The position numbers and the translations under genes were made by a program. The notes under the pieces were generated by a model that was not told the DNA's origin, did no database searches, and was given only the letters and a program-made list of their open reading frames with translations. This document shows positions 42,360-51,891 of a stretch of DNA of 64,000 nt, in pieces. Source of the DNA: Cupriavidus oxalaticus (GTDB taxonomy: Bacteria > Pseudomonadota > Gammaproteobacteria > Burkholderiales > Burkholderiaceae); assembly GCF_004768545.1 (NCBI RefSeq), contig NZ_CP038635.1:2480001-2544000 (forward strand), written 5' to 3'. Numbering within the stretch: the stretch's first letter is position 1; each line of letters starts with the position of its first letter.

Positions 42360-42405
42360 ATTGTCGAGAAATACACGGTGGCCATGCAACGGGCCGGCAC
42401 GCGCC

Positions 42406-43158
42406 TTACTTGCCCAGCGCCGCCTGCGCGCGCTGCAGCCACTCGCGGTTGTGCTCGCGGGCATGGCGCGGCCAGTGGCGGGCGTCGTGGACGATTTCGG
42501 CGTAGAGTTCGCGCGCGCGTTCGCGGTCGGCGGCATCGGGCTGCGCCGCCAGCCAGTCGGCGAGCAGGCAGCGCGGCGCGGCGTCGCTGGCGCTGGTCAG
42601 TGCCTGCTCGAACGCGGCGCGCGTGCCGGGCGCGCCGGTGGCAGCCAGCGCGCGAGCATACAGCAAGGCGGGGTCGGGCTGCTGGCGCGCATGCGGGCTG
42701 GCGCCGAACAGTTTTTCCAGCGTCGCCAGCGCGGCGGCCGCGTCGCCGGTGGCGAACTGCGCCTGGGCCAGGCCCTGCAGCAGCGCCGGATCGGACGCGA
42801 ACGGGCCGTTGGCCGCGGCCTGGTAGTGCTGCAGCGCCTCGGACGGCTCGCCGGCTTCGAGCAGCACGGCGCCCAGGCGCATGCGGTGCGCCACGGTCGG
42901 CGCCCGGTCAAAGTCGGTGCGGGCCTCGCGCACCGCGCGGTTGGGGTCCACCAGTTGCGAGATGGCGCGCGTGGCCGCGCGCGCGCCGCGCGACTGGCGC
43001 AGCTCGGGCAGGAAGATGGCAAAGAAGTAGACCAGGCTGCCCAGCCCCGGGAACAGGAACAGGATCAGCAGCCAGTACATGTTCTGGTGCGTGCGCACCG
43101 CATGCACGGCGAAGAACAGCGCAACGATGATATGGATGCTGATACCGAAGATACGCAT
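42406..43158 (-). CDS. Membrane-anchored TPR-type protein
   Basis: 250 residues. Two N-terminal hydrophobic helices (about 5-19 and 28-50) precede a soluble part with helical repeats (RMRLGAVLLEAGEPSEALQHY, LLQGLAQAQFATGDAAAAL). This fits tetratricopeptide-like scaffolds anchored to the inner membrane. Partner unknown. It is immediately upstream of the spermidine-synthase-like gene and downstream of a PLP-enzyme gene, all minus strand. Confidence 0.75.
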   Translation of the reverse strand: MRIFGISIHIIVALFFAVHAVRTHQNMYWLLILFLFPGLGSLVYFFAIFLPELRQSRGARAATRAISQLVDPNRAVREARTDFDRAPTVAHRMRLGAVLLEAGEPSEALQHYQAAANGPFASDPALLQGLAQAQFATGDAAAALATLEKLFGASPHARQQPDPALLYARALAATGAPGTRAAFEQALTSASDAAPRCLLADWLAAQPDAADRERARELYAEIVHDARHWPRHAREHNREWLQRAQAALGK

Positions 43159-43269
43159 GGATAAGTCAACCTATGGGATCGTATGAGGTCATCAGTGGGC
43201 AAAGGGTCGGCGCCGAAGCGCTGGCCGCCGGCATTTTGACAGAAAGACGGCGGCGCGATTCCCTTGCAT

Positions 43270-44400
43270 TCAGCCCGGAATGCCGGCGCCGGCCGGCTGC
43301 AGCCCGGCCACCGCCTGCGGCGTAAGCACCGCCTCACCCTTCACCGCGCGCGCCACCAGCGCATCGGCGGCGTCGATGGCGATGCGCTGCTCGGCATACC
43401 AGTCTTCGTCGTAGTAGGTATTGCCATAGCGGTCGCCGCTGTCGCACAGCAGCGCGACGATGGCCCCCGCCTGCCCTGCCGCCCGCATCTGCTGCGCCAG
43501 GTACAGCACGCCGACGAAGTTGGTGCCGGTCGAGCCGCCGACGCGGCGGCCGAAGCGCCTGGCCAGGTAGCGCATGGCGGCGAACGACAGCGCATCGGGC
43601 ACCTTCAGCATGGCGTCGATGCAGCTGGGGATAAACGAGCGCTCCACGCGCGGCCGGCCGATACCCTCGATTCGCGAGCCGGTCGGCAGCGACAGGTCCG
43701 GTTCAGGCTTGCCCGCCAGGGCGCTGCGGAAATAATCGAAGAACACCGAGTTCTCCGGATCGGCACACAGCACGCGCGTCTTGTGGCGGCGATAGGCGAC
43801 GTAGCGGCCGAGCGTGGCGATGGTGCCGCCGGTGCCGCCGCTGGACACCAGCCAGGCCGGTACCGGGTGCTCCTCCTCCGCCATCTGCTTGAAGATGGAT
43901 TCGGCGATATTGTTGTTGGCGCGCCAGTCGGTGGCACGCTCGGCGTAGGTGAACTGGTCCATGAAATGGCCGCCGGTTTCCTGCGCGATGCGGTGCGACG
44001 CGGCATAGATCTCCGACGGGCTGTCGACAAGGTGGCAGCGCCCGCCATAGAACTCGATCGCCTCGACCTTGGCGCGCGACGTGCCGGCCGGGATCACCGC
44101 CACGAACGGCAGCCCTAGCAGCCTGGCGAAATACGCCTCTGAAATCGCGGTCGAGCCGCTGGACGCTTCCACCACCGTGCTGCCCTCACGCAGCCAGCCA
44201 TTGCACAGCGCATACAGGAACAGCGAGCGCGCCAGCCGGTGCTTCAGGCTGCCGGTCGGGTGGCTGGATTCGTCCTTGAAGTAGACACGGATGTCGGGGT
44301 AGCCCGGCAGGTCCAGCGGGATCAGGTGGGTATCGGCGGAGCGGTTGAAGTCGGCTTCGATCTTGCGGATCGCTTCGTGGGTCCAGGCGGAAAGTGGCAT
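43270..44400 (-). CDS. PLP-dependent cysteine synthase family protein (Cds1-like cysteine desulfhydrase candidate)
   Basis: 376 residues from [18 protein letters not shown]; a longer frame (start 44802) was rejected. It is a fold-type II PLP enzyme. The PLP lysine is in [18 protein letters not shown] is the phosphate/substrate loop, and SSGGTGGTI is the PLP glycine loop. Length and architecture fit the group that includes Mycobacterium Cds1, an L-cysteine desulfhydrase, rather than CysK/CysM. Cysteine or O-acetylserine chemistry is inferred. A weak ribosome site; divergent from the HPr-like ORF. Confidence 0.78.
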   Translation of the reverse strand: MPLSAWTHEAIRKIEADFNRSADTHLIPLDLPGYPDIRVYFKDESSHPTGSLKHRLARSLFLYALCNGWLREGSTVVEASSGSTAISEAYFARLLGLPFVAVIPAGTSRAKVEAIEFYGGRCHLVDSPSEIYAASHRIAQETGGHFMDQFTYAERATDWRANNNIAESIFKQMAEEEHPVPAWLVSSGGTGGTIATLGRYVAYRRHKTRVLCADPENSVFFDYFRSALAGKPEPDLSLPTGSRIEGIGRPRVERSFIPSCIDAMLKVPDALSFAAMRYLARRFGRRVGGSTGTNFVGVLYLAQQMRAAGQAGAIVALLCDSGDRYGNTYYDEDWYAEQRIAIDAADALVARAVKGEAVLTPQAVAGLQPAGAGIPG

Positions 44401-44562
44401 GGGTGGCTTGCGGGCGCGGCGGCCGGGGCATTGGATCAGGCCCTCAGGATGCCAGAAGCGTGCTGCCCAAATCCAGTTTCCCGGATCCGGCGCGACGATC
44501 GGCAGGCACTGCAATGCGCTCTTCGCGCCACAGCCCCGGCCGCCGTGTGGATGTGACTGTCT

Positions 44563-44883
44563 GTGGCAGAAGCAACGATCGACGGGCTCGCCGGCCTGAT
44601 CTTCCAGGGCCGCAGTTCCGCACACCTGAGCCTGGCCGCCAGCCGCTTTGCCAGCAGCATCATGCTGGCGACCGCCTCGGGCTCGGCCAACGCGCGCGAC
44701 GTCATGGCCGTGATGCGGCTGCGCGTGCCGCCCGGCACGCCGCTGCGCATCCGGGCTGACGGGCCGGATATCGGCCGACCTGCGCCGCCGCGTCTGGCGC
44801 ACGGGTCCGCTGCCGCGCCTGGCGGCGCGGATGCGGCGGCGCTAGCCCACGGCGCGGGCCGGCGGCCGCGCGCCTACCGGTAG
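44563..44883 (+). pseudogene. Degenerate HPr-like (PTS phosphocarrier) ORF
   Basis: GTG start, an in-frame stop just upstream. Residues 1-70 read like HPr: [20 protein letters not shown], then [29 protein letters not shown] and LRIRADGPD. In the alignment I get, the position of HPr His15 is Gln and Ser46 is Asp. After GPD the frame becomes Pro/Gly/Ala-rich and runs into uspA. Shifted by one, it continues as [20 protein letters not shown] and stops at 44845, giving about 91 residues, the HPr length, with better codon third positions. So it may be a frameshifted gene. It may also be a non-phosphorylatable HPr relative. Confidence 0.5.
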
Positions 44884-45311
44884 ACCAGCACCGGGATCTT
44901 GCTGTGGGTCAGCACCTTGAGGGTCTCGCTGCCGATCACCAACCCTTTGACCCCGCGCCGCCCGTGGGACGCCATCACGATCAGGTCGCATTCCTTGTCC
45001 TCGGCCGCCTTGATGATGGCCTCGTACGGATGGTCATTGACCGCGTAGGTCGTGTCACAGGCCACGCCCGCTGCACCGGCCTCGTCGGCCAGGCCGCGCA
45101 AGTAGCGGGTTGCGTCTTCCCAGGCCTGCTTGACGTAGGTCTCGCGGGTGTCCTCCAGCATTTCGACCTGGTAGGTCAACACATGGTAGTTCGGACAGAC
45201 GCGCACCACGGTGGCACGGGCGCCCATCTCCCGCGCCAGCACAAGTGCCTTGCGGAATGCGGATTCGGACAGGTCGGAGCCATCGACCGCCAGCAGGAGA
45301 TGCTTGAACAT
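44874..45311 (-). CDS. Universal stress protein (UspA family)
   Basis: 145 residues, one Usp domain. MFKHLLLAVDGSDLSESA starts it, and the C-terminal ATP-binding loop is VMASHGRRGVKGLVIGSETLKVL, the G-2x-G-9x-G-S/T class. A likely cytosolic stress or energy-state protein. A GAGGAGGCAATC ribosome site precedes the ATG. Its stop overlaps the longer reading of the HPr-like ORF. Confidence 0.92.
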   Translation of the reverse strand: MFKHLLLAVDGSDLSESAFRKALVLAREMGARATVVRVCPNYHVLTYQVEMLEDTRETYVKQAWEDATRYLRGLADEAGAAGVACDTTYAVNDHPYEAIIKAAEDKECDLIVMASHGRRGVKGLVIGSETLKVLTHSKIPVLVYR

Positions 45312-45560
45312 GATTGCCTCCTCGCCTGCGCATTGCGCTCACTTCCGATGCGACATCGCCTTGCGTCCGAAAGTGGGAGCCGCAAGGCGCACAACAAGGA
45401 GCGACCGATACCCTCGGTTTCGAATCATCTGTCACCCTGATCCAGTATAGGTGCGCGATGGCACACGGCAATCCGGCGGGCGTCACATTGCCTCGCCCGC
45501 ATTCGAAACGCCGGCGCAGCCATGTTCCCGGGCACGCCGGCCGCGCGCAGGGCCGCGGCG

Positions 45561-46064
45561 CTACGCCATCAGCGCGCGCCACAGCGCCAGCTTCTGCTCG
45601 AAATTGCGCGCCGCGTGCGCCGGGCTGGACGAAGGCAGCACCACCGTCTGATACCCCTGCGCGGCAAACTGCGGCGCGAACCGTCCCGATGTGCCACCGT
45701 TGAAGCCGATGCGCTCGAGCGCCGGCGCCAGCTGGCGCAGCCGCGTGAAATCGTTGGCCTGCGGGTAGCGGATATTGCTGTCCAGGCTGCCTTCGCGCAT
45801 GCACGCCCCAAGCACGTCCCAGACGCCGATGCGATGCGCCAGCAGCCGCACCAGCCGTTCGGCATACGGCAGCGCCGGCATCGGTTCGCCGGTCAGCGCG
45901 GCCATCAGCGGCCAGAACTGGTTGCGGGGATGGGCGTAATACTCGCGCGCGGCCAACGAGGCGGCGCCGGGGAAGCTGCCCAGCACCAGCACGCGGGTGT
46001 TGCGGTCGATGACAGGCGGCAGGCCCTGGTGCAGGTCGGCCTGGGGCGGGATGGGGTCTGGCAT
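45561..46064 (-). CDS. DNA glycosylase, UDG superfamily (hypoxanthine/deoxyinosine type)
   Basis: 167 residues from MPDPIPPQADLHQGLPPV; a longer frame runs into the htpG region and was not used. The motif VLGSFPGAASLAAREYYAHPRNQFW is that of the family-6 UDG / hypoxanthine-DNA glycosylases, and the C-terminal LPSSSPAHA is the second active-site loop. Removes deaminated bases (deoxyinosine) in base-excision repair. It lies just after htpG's terminator on the same strand. Confidence 0.82.
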   Translation of the reverse strand: MPDPIPPQADLHQGLPPVIDRNTRVLVLGSFPGAASLAAREYYAHPRNQFWPLMAALTGEPMPALPYAERLVRLLAHRIGVWDVLGACMREGSLDSNIRYPQANDFTRLRQLAPALERIGFNGGTSGRFAPQFAAQGYQTVVLPSSSPAHAARNFEQKLALWRALMA

Positions 46065-46072
46065 GGCAGAAA

Positions 46073-46109
46073 CGCAGCGGCCCCGACTACCTGCTTCGGG
46101 GCCGCTGCG
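46073..46109 (-). terminator. Terminator of htpG
   Basis: A perfect 13-bp stem (CGCAGCGGCCCCG with its complement) is followed on the minus strand by TTTCTG. It begins 15 bases after the htpG stop. Confidence 0.8.
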
Positions 46110-46123
46110 TCGGTCGCCGGCCG

Positions 46124-48025
46124 TCAGGCCAGCAGCTTGTTGACGCGCTGCACGTAGGCGGCCGGGTCTTCCAGCATGCCGCCTTCTGCCAGCAGCGCCT
46201 GGTCGAACAGCACCTGCAGGCGGTCGCTGAAGGCATCGCCCTCCGGAAGATCTCGCAGCTTCTTGACCAGCGCATGCTCCGGGTTCAGCTCCAGGATCGG
46301 CTGGGCGTCCGGCGCCTTCTGGCCGGCCTGCTTGAGCAGGCGCTGCAGGTAGCCGCTCATGTCGCCCTCGTCCGACACCAGGCACGATGCCGACTCGGTC
46401 AGGCGCAGCGTCACGCGCACGTCCTTGGCCTTGCCGGCCAGCACGGTCTTGGCGCGCTCGACCACGTCCTTCCAGTCGGCCTCGGCCTTCTCCTGCTCGG
46501 CCTTCTCGGCTTCATCGGCCAGCTTGCCCAGGTCGAGGTCGCCGCGCGCCACCGACACCAGTTCCTTGCCGTCGAATTCGCGCAGGAACGACAGCATCCA
46601 TTCATCGACGCGGTCCGTCAGCAGCAGGACTTCAATGCCCTTCTTGCGGAACACTTCCAGGTGCGGGCTGTTCTTGCCGGCGGACCAGGTATCGGCCGTG
46701 ACGTAGTAGATCTTGTCCTGGCCTTCCTTCATGCGGCCGACATAGGCGGCCAGCGACACGTTCTGCTCGGCGGTGTCGTTGTGGGTCGAGGCAAAGCGCA
46801 GCAGTTTCGCCACGCGCTCCTGGTTGGCCTGGTCCTCGCCGGTGCCTTCCTTCAGCGCCTGGCCGAACTGTTGCCAGAAGGTGTCGTACTTGGCGCGTTC
46901 GGCTTGGTCCTCGCTGTCGGCCAGCGCTTCGAGCATCGACAGCACGCGCTTGGTGCAGCCTTCGCGGATCGCCTTGACGTCGCGGCTTTCCTGCAGCAGT
47001 TCGCGCGATACGTTCAGCGGCAGGTCTGCGGAATCGACCACGCCCTTGACCCAGCGCAGGTAGCCCGGCAGCAGCTGCTCGGCGTCGTCCATGATGAAGA
47101 CGCGCTTGACGTACAGCTTCAGGCCGGCCTTGTGGTTGCGGTCCCACAGGTCGAACGGCGCGCGCGCCGGGATGTACAGCAGCTGGGTGTATTCGCTGCG
47201 GCCTTCGACGCGGTTATGGGTCCAGGCCAGCGGCGTTTCGTTGTCGTGCGCGATGTGCTGGTAGAACGCGGTGTACTGCTCGTCGGTGATGTCGGACTTG
47301 TTGCGGGTCCACAGCGCGCTGGCCTGGTTGACGCTTTCCCACTCGTCGGTGCGCTTGTAGCTGCTGGCCTCGGCGTCCCACACTTCCTTGGGCATGCGGA
47401 TCGGCAGCGAGATATGGTCCGAGTATTTCTGGATGATGCTCTTCAGGCGCCAGGCCGACAGGAAATCGTCCTCGCCCTCGCGCAGGTGCAGCGTGATGGT
47501 GGTGCCGCGCTCGGCGCGCGCGATCGCGTCGACGCTGAACTCGCCGTCGCCGGTGCTTTCCCAGCGCACGGCTTCCTCGGCACCCACGCCGGCGCGGCGG
47601 GTTTCCACCGTGACCTTGTCGGCGACGATAAAGGCCGAATAGAAGCCCACGCCGAACTGGCCGATCAGCGCGGCGTCCTTCTGCTGGTCGCCGGACAGCT
47701 GCTGGAAGAATTCCCTGGTGCCCGAACGGGCGATGGTGCCGAGGTTGCGGATGGCCTCGTCGCGGCTCATGCCGATGCCGTTGTCGGTGATCTTCAGCGT
47801 GCGTGCCTGGGCATCGGCCTCGATGCGGATGGCCAGGTCGGCGTCGTTTTCCAGCAGGGACGGATTCGCGATCGCCTCGAAGCGCAGCTTGTCAGTGGCG
47901 TCCGAAGCATTCGAGACCAGCTCGCGCAGGAAGATTTCCTTGTTGCTGTACAGCGAGTGGATCATCAGGTGCAGCAGTTGCTTCACTTCCGCCTGGAAGC
48001 TCATCGTCTCGTGCGGTGCGGTCAT
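46124..48025 (-). CDS. htpG: Molecular chaperone HtpG (Hsp90)
   Basis: 633 residues, ATP-dependent cytosolic chaperone. The GHKL ATPase motifs are [29 protein letters not shown], and the later [10 protein letters not shown]. Middle and C-terminal dimer domains are complete. An AAAAGGAGAACC ribosome site and a near-consensus heat-shock promoter precede it. Confidence 0.97.
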   Translation of the reverse strand: MTAPHETMSFQAEVKQLLHLMIHSLYSNKEIFLRELVSNASDATDKLRFEAIANPSLLENDADLAIRIEADAQARTLKITDNGIGMSRDEAIRNLGTIARSGTREFFQQLSGDQQKDAALIGQFGVGFYSAFIVADKVTVETRRAGVGAEEAVRWESTGDGEFSVDAIARAERGTTITLHLREGEDDFLSAWRLKSIIQKYSDHISLPIRMPKEVWDAEASSYKRTDEWESVNQASALWTRNKSDITDEQYTAFYQHIAHDNETPLAWTHNRVEGRSEYTQLLYIPARAPFDLWDRNHKAGLKLYVKRVFIMDDAEQLLPGYLRWVKGVVDSADLPLNVSRELLQESRDVKAIREGCTKRVLSMLEALADSEDQAERAKYDTFWQQFGQALKEGTGEDQANQERVAKLLRFASTHNDTAEQNVSLAAYVGRMKEGQDKIYYVTADTWSAGKNSPHLEVFRKKGIEVLLLTDRVDEWMLSFLREFDGKELVSVARGDLDLGKLADEAEKAEQEKAEADWKDVVERAKTVLAGKAKDVRVTLRLTESASCLVSDEGDMSGYLQRLLKQAGQKAPDAQPILELNPEHALVKKLRDLPEGDAFSDRLQVLFDQALLAEGGMLEDPAAYVQRVNKLLA

Positions 48026-48098
48026 GGTTCTCCTTTTGAATCTCGAAAACAGGCGAATCTGGGATGGTCGGGTGGCCGTCGGGGGCCAGTGACGCCAG

Positions 48099-48127
48099 AA
48101 ATAGGGCCGCCCGGGCCATTTTTCAAG
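48099..48127 (-). promoter_or_regulatory. Sigma-32 (heat-shock) promoter of htpG
   Basis: On the minus strand CTTGAAA (48127-48121), a 14-base spacer and CCCTATTT (48106-48099) match the sigma-32 consensus CTTGAAA-N13-15-CCCCATNT at all but one position. The start site would be about 65-70 bases before the ATG. Confidence 0.8.
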
Positions 48128-48163
48128 GCCCGGGGAATGTAACGCGTGCAGGGCAACGAGGGC

Positions 48164-49702
48164 TCAGAGCCGTTCCAGCTGGCGCCCGAGAAAGCGCAGC
48201 ATGTCCGGGTCGCCGCTGCTGGCGACATTGAAGCGCATCCACCCCGACGGCATCTGCGACGGCGAGAACAGGCTGCCGGGGGCGAACAGGTAGCCCTCTT
48301 CATGCCCCGCGGTGGCGATCGCGTTGGTATCGCGCCCGGTATCGGCCCACAGGTACATGCCGGCATGCTGGCCCGGGAACAGGCGCAGGCCCAGCCGCTC
48401 CAGCTCGCGCCGGGTTTCGTCGCGGGCGCGGTCCAGCCGGGTGCGCACACGCTCGACATGCTTGCGGTAGTGCCCCTCGGTCAGCACCTTGTACAGCACC
48501 CTCTCGTTGATCTCGGGCGAAGCCAGGCCCGCCAGCAGCTTGCTGTCGGTCAGTGCCGATGCCATCTCCGGGTGCGCGGCGATAAAGCCCACGCGCAGGT
48601 TGGCCGCCAGCGTCTTGGAAAAGCTGCCCAGGTAGATCACCCGGCGCAGCTGGTCCAGGCTGGCCAGCCGCGTGGCGGCGTGGCCGGGCGGGCACAGGTC
48701 GCAGTAGATATCGTCCTCGACGATCAGGAAGTCGTACTGCTCGGCCAGCTTCAGCAGCTGGAAGGCCTTGGCGGCGGACAGCGAGGTGCCGGTCGGGTTG
48801 TGCAGCACCGAGTTGATCACGAACAGCTTGGGCCGCCGCGCCTGCACGATGCGCTCCAGCGCCTCCAGGTCCGGCCCCTCGGCGGTGTACGGCACGCCGA
48901 TCACCTGCGCGCCCTGCGCGGCAAAGCGCGCGAACATCACGAACCACGCCGGGTCGCCGACCAGCACAGCGTCGCCGGGCTGCAGGTAGAGCCGGGCGAT
49001 CAGGTCGAGCGCCTGGGTGATGCCGGAGGTCAGCACGATCTGCTCGGCGCCGGCGCGGATCTCCAGTTCCTCCAGCCGGGTGCGCAGCTGCTGGCGCAGC
49101 GGCAGGAAGCCTTGCGGCGTGCCGCTGGCCAGGAAATGGTTGCCCGGCTGGCGTCCCAGGCCGCGCAGCGCGCTGGCGATCAGCTCGCCATCGAGCCATT
49201 CGTTGGGCAGGAAGCCCAGCCCCGGCGCCTTGTGCGCCTCGGCGGTATGGAACATGCTGCGCAGCAGCCAGGTGACGTCGATATTGCGCGCCTCGGCCGC
49301 GTTGGACGACACCGGCGCCGCGGGCGCGGCCGGCGCACGCTCGCGCACGTAGAAGCCCGAGCCGCGGCGCGATTCCAGGTAGCCCAGCGCCACCAGCCGC
49401 TCATAAGCCTCCACCACAGTAAAGCGCGAGATGCCCTTTTCCTGCGCCAGCTGGCGGATCGACGGCATGCGCATGCCGGCGCGGAACACGCGTTCGTCTA
49501 TGCGCATGCGGGCCCATTCGGTCAGTTGCTCGACCAGCGTCATCTGGGCCGACGGGATCGGGTCGGGCAGGCGCTCGGTGGGCGGCAGCACCAGGCGCAG
49601 CGGGCGTCCGCCGGCCTGGGCGGAGGTGCCGCGCGCGCCGCTTCCGCTATGCTGCTGGGGATTCGCGGCGGTGGTATCCGCGTCCCTGGTGTTCGCATCC
49701 AT
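48164..49702 (-). CDS. MocR-family (GntR-aminotransferase) PLP-dependent regulator
   Basis: 512 residues from MDANTRDADTTAANPQQ; an AGGAG site lies 7 bases before the ATG, and the frame to 50206 is rejected. After a low-complexity tail of about 45 residues comes a GntR winged helix (GMRMPSIRQLAQEKGISRFTV) and then a fold-type I aminotransferase domain (LTSGITQALDLIARLYLQPG, EDDIYCDLCP, PLP Lys in YLGSFSKTLAANLRVGF). Such proteins use PLP or a PLP-amino acid adduct as effector. Divergent from the seven-gene operon, with ACTGTACYG repeats between. Confidence 0.93.
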   Translation of the reverse strand: MDANTRDADTTAANPQQHSGSGARGTSAQAGGRPLRLVLPPTERLPDPIPSAQMTLVEQLTEWARMRIDERVFRAGMRMPSIRQLAQEKGISRFTVVEAYERLVALGYLESRRGSGFYVRERAPAAPAAPVSSNAAEARNIDVTWLLRSMFHTAEAHKAPGLGFLPNEWLDGELIASALRGLGRQPGNHFLASGTPQGFLPLRQQLRTRLEELEIRAGAEQIVLTSGITQALDLIARLYLQPGDAVLVGDPAWFVMFARFAAQGAQVIGVPYTAEGPDLEALERIVQARRPKLFVINSVLHNPTGTSLSAAKAFQLLKLAEQYDFLIVEDDIYCDLCPPGHAATRLASLDQLRRVIYLGSFSKTLAANLRVGFIAAHPEMASALTDSKLLAGLASPEINERVLYKVLTEGHYRKHVERVRTRLDRARDETRRELERLGLRLFPGQHAGMYLWADTGRDTNAIATAGHEEGYLFAPGSLFSPSQMPSGWMRFNVASSGDPDMLRFLGRQLERL

Positions 49703-49716
49703 GTGCTGCTCCTGCA

Positions 49717-49760
49717 ACTGTACTGAAGACGATACGCAGAACTGTACCGGTACTGTACCG
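49717..49760. promoter_or_regulatory. Direct repeats, probable MocR operator
   Basis: ACTGTACTG at 49717-49725 and ACTGTACCG at 49741-49749 and 49752-49760 are three same-strand copies spaced 24 and 11 bases start to start. They lie in the 84-base divergent region between the MocR gene and the glyoxalase-like gene and would overlap both promoters. Direct repeats are usual for MocR proteins. Confidence 0.7.
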
Positions 49761-49786
49761 ACTACCTTGTCTACCATCAAGCCAAG

Positions 49787-50464
49787 ATGAAGCTCGCCCT
49801 CGACCACCTCGTCATCGCCGCGCCCGACCTGGACGCCGGCACCGCCCATGTCGCCGACCTGCTGGGGATTGCTCCCCAGGGTGGCGGTGCGCATGCCGCC
49901 ATGGGCACGCACAACCGCGTGCTCGGCATGTTCGGCGGCATCTACCTGGAAGTGATCGCGATCGACCCGGCCGCCGCCGCGCCAGCGCGGCCGCGCTGGT
50001 TCGGCCTCGACACCGAGGCGGTACGGCAACGGCTGGAGAACGGTCCGTTCCTGTTGCACTGGGCCGCCCGCGTCGAGCGCCCCGCCGACCTGACGCTGTG
50101 GCAGTCGCAATACCCGGCCCGGATCGCGCCGGTGATCCCGATGACGCGCGGCGACCTGCGCTGGCGCATCACGGTGCCCGAAGACGGCGCCCTGCCCGGC
50201 TGGCAAGGCGAGGCCGATGCCGCCGGCGACGGCTTGCTCCCCAGCCTGATCCAGTGGGACGTGGCCGCCTACCCTGGCATCAGCCTGCCGCGGCAGGACC
50301 TGGCGCTGCGCAAGCTATCCGGGCGCCATCCGCGCGCCGAACTGCTGCGGCAGGGCCTGGCCTGGCTGGGCGCGGACCACCTGATCGCGATCGAACAGGG
50401 CGAGGGCCAGCCGGAACTGTCGGCCGAGATCGAAACCCCGCAGGGCATCCGCACGCTGCGCTAG
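49787..50464 (+). CDS. Glyoxalase-like domain (VOC-type) protein
   Basis: 225 residues. The N-terminus LALDHLVIAAPDLDAGTAHV and GGIYLEVIAIDP match the glyoxalase-like (Glyoxalase_3 type) VOC family. Substrate unknown. First gene of the plus-strand operon divergent from the MocR regulator; 39 bases before alaX. Confidence 0.8.
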   Translation: MKLALDHLVIAAPDLDAGTAHVADLLGIAPQGGGAHAAMGTHNRVLGMFGGIYLEVIAIDPAAAAPARPRWFGLDTEAVRQRLENGPFLLHWAARVERPADLTLWQSQYPARIAPVIPMTRGDLRWRITVPEDGALPGWQGEADAAGDGLLPSLIQWDVAAYPGISLPRQDLALRKLSGRHPRAELLRQGLAWLGADHLIAIEQGEGQPELSAEIETPQGIRTLR

Positions 50465-50503
50465 CCAGACCAGACAAGCAACAAGAATCCCAAGGAGACA
50501 CCG

Positions 50504-51217
50504 ATGTCCGCGACCCGCAAGCGTTTCGACGACGATCCCTATCTCGTTCACTGCACCGCCACCGTGCTGGCGGCCAGCGCAGAAGGCATCGAACTGGACG
50601 AGACCGTCTGCTACGCGCGCAGCGGCGGCCAGGCCGGCGACACCGCCACGCTGGCGCTGCCCGACGGCCGCACCGTGACCATCGTCGACACGATCTATGC
50701 CGAAGACCGCAGCCGCATCTTGCATATGCCTGCGCCGGACGCCGCGCTGCCGCGCGTGGGCGAGCGCGTCACGGTCACCATCGACTGGGCGCGCCGCCAC
50801 CGGCTGATGCGCCTGCATACCTGCCTGCATTTGCTGGGCTCGCTGATCCCGGTGCCGGTGACCGGCTGCGGCATCTCGCCGGACTCGGCGCGGATCGACT
50901 TCGACCTGCCGGAGTCGACGCTGGACAAGGCCGGCCTGACCGAGCGCCTGAACGCGCTGATCCGCGCGGAAACGCCGGTGCGGATCACGCTGATCACGCC
51001 GCAGGAGCTGGCCGCGCAGCCGGAACTGGTGCGCACCATCGGCGCGGCGCCGCCGGCGGGGACCTCGAGCATCCGCATCGTCGAGATCCCCGGCGTCGAC
51101 CGCCAGCCCTGCGGCGGCACGCATGTGGGCAATACCAGCGAGATCGGCACCGTGGCGGTAACCAAAATCGAGAAGAAGAGCCGCACCAACCGCCGCGTCG
51201 TGGTGGCGTTCGCATGA
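50504..51217 (+). CDS. Alanyl-tRNA editing protein (AlaX-type)
   Basis: 237 residues. A free-standing editing domain that deacylates mischarged Ser-tRNA(Ala) or Gly-tRNA(Ala). The zinc ligands are His105 and His109 in RLHTCLHLL and Cys203 and His207 in QPCGGTHVGN. An N-terminal beta-barrel (YARSGGQAGD) is present, as in the AlaX-M class. Its stop overlaps the lysE start by four bases (ATGA), so the two are translationally coupled. A GGAG site precedes the ATG. Confidence 0.9.
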   Translation: MSATRKRFDDDPYLVHCTATVLAASAEGIELDETVCYARSGGQAGDTATLALPDGRTVTIVDTIYAEDRSRILHMPAPDAALPRVGERVTVTIDWARRHRLMRLHTCLHLLGSLIPVPVTGCGISPDSARIDFDLPESTLDKAGLTERLNALIRAETPVRITLITPQELAAQPELVRTIGAAPPAGTSSIRIVEIPGVDRQPCGGTHVGNTSEIGTVAVTKIEKKSRTNRRVVVAFA

Positions 51218-51861
51218 CGGCCGTGACCTCCGGCCTGCTCACCGGCCTGACCGCGGCGCAGTTCCTGGCCCTGCTGACGCTGCTGACGGTCGGCCTGTTC
51301 ACGCCCGGCCCCAACACCGCCATTGCCGCGGTGACCGGCGCCAACTTCGGCCTGCGCGCGACGCTGCCGCACTGCGTCGGCGTAGCGTTCGGCTTTGCCA
51401 GCATCCTGGCGCTGTGCGCGGTCGGCGTGGGCGCGCTGGTCCTCGGCCAGCCGGCGCTGGCATCGGCGGTGCATCTAACCGGCGTGGCCTACCTGCTGTG
51501 GCTGGCGTGGAAGATCGCGCGCGGCACGACACTGGCCGAAAGGCAGGTGCTGCGGCCGCTGAACGTGTGGCAATCGGCGGTGCTGCAGTACGCCAACATC
51601 AAGGCGTGGATGCTGGCGCTGGCGGTGGCGGCGTCCTATATGGCCGGCGCCACCGCGCCGCTGCAGCGCCTGCTGCTGGTGTGCGGCGTATTCGCACTGC
51701 TGGGCTTCGTCAGCAACGGCGTGTACGGCGTGCTGGGTGCGGCGCTGCGGCAATGGCTGCGCGAGGGCGAGCGCGTGCGCTGGTTTAACCGTGCCATGGG
51801 CGCGGCTCTGGCGCTGACCGCGCTGTGGATCGCTGTCAGCGCCCGGCCCGGCGTGCATTGA
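51214..51861 (+). CDS. LysE/RhtB family amino acid exporter
   Basis: 215 residues, about six membrane helices. The family signature LFTPGPNTAIAAVTGANFGLR is near the N-terminus and LLWLAWKIARG follows. Such proteins export amino acids such as Lys, Thr, homoserine or Leu; the substrate here is unknown. The ATG overlaps alaX. Confidence 0.9.
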   Translation: MTAVTSGLLTGLTAAQFLALLTLLTVGLFTPGPNTAIAAVTGANFGLRATLPHCVGVAFGFASILALCAVGVGALVLGQPALASAVHLTGVAYLLWLAWKIARGTTLAERQVLRPLNVWQSAVLQYANIKAWMLALAVAASYMAGATAPLQRLLLVCGVFALLGFVSNGVYGVLGAALRQWLREGERVRWFNRAMGAALALTALWIAVSARPGVH

Positions 51862-51891
51862 ACCGAACGACAAGAACACAAGACGCCAACC

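Noticed and set aside
46274..48142. 622-residue frame antisense to htpG
   Set aside because: Shadow of htpG; also covers its sigma-32 promoter, which would not make sense for a real gene.
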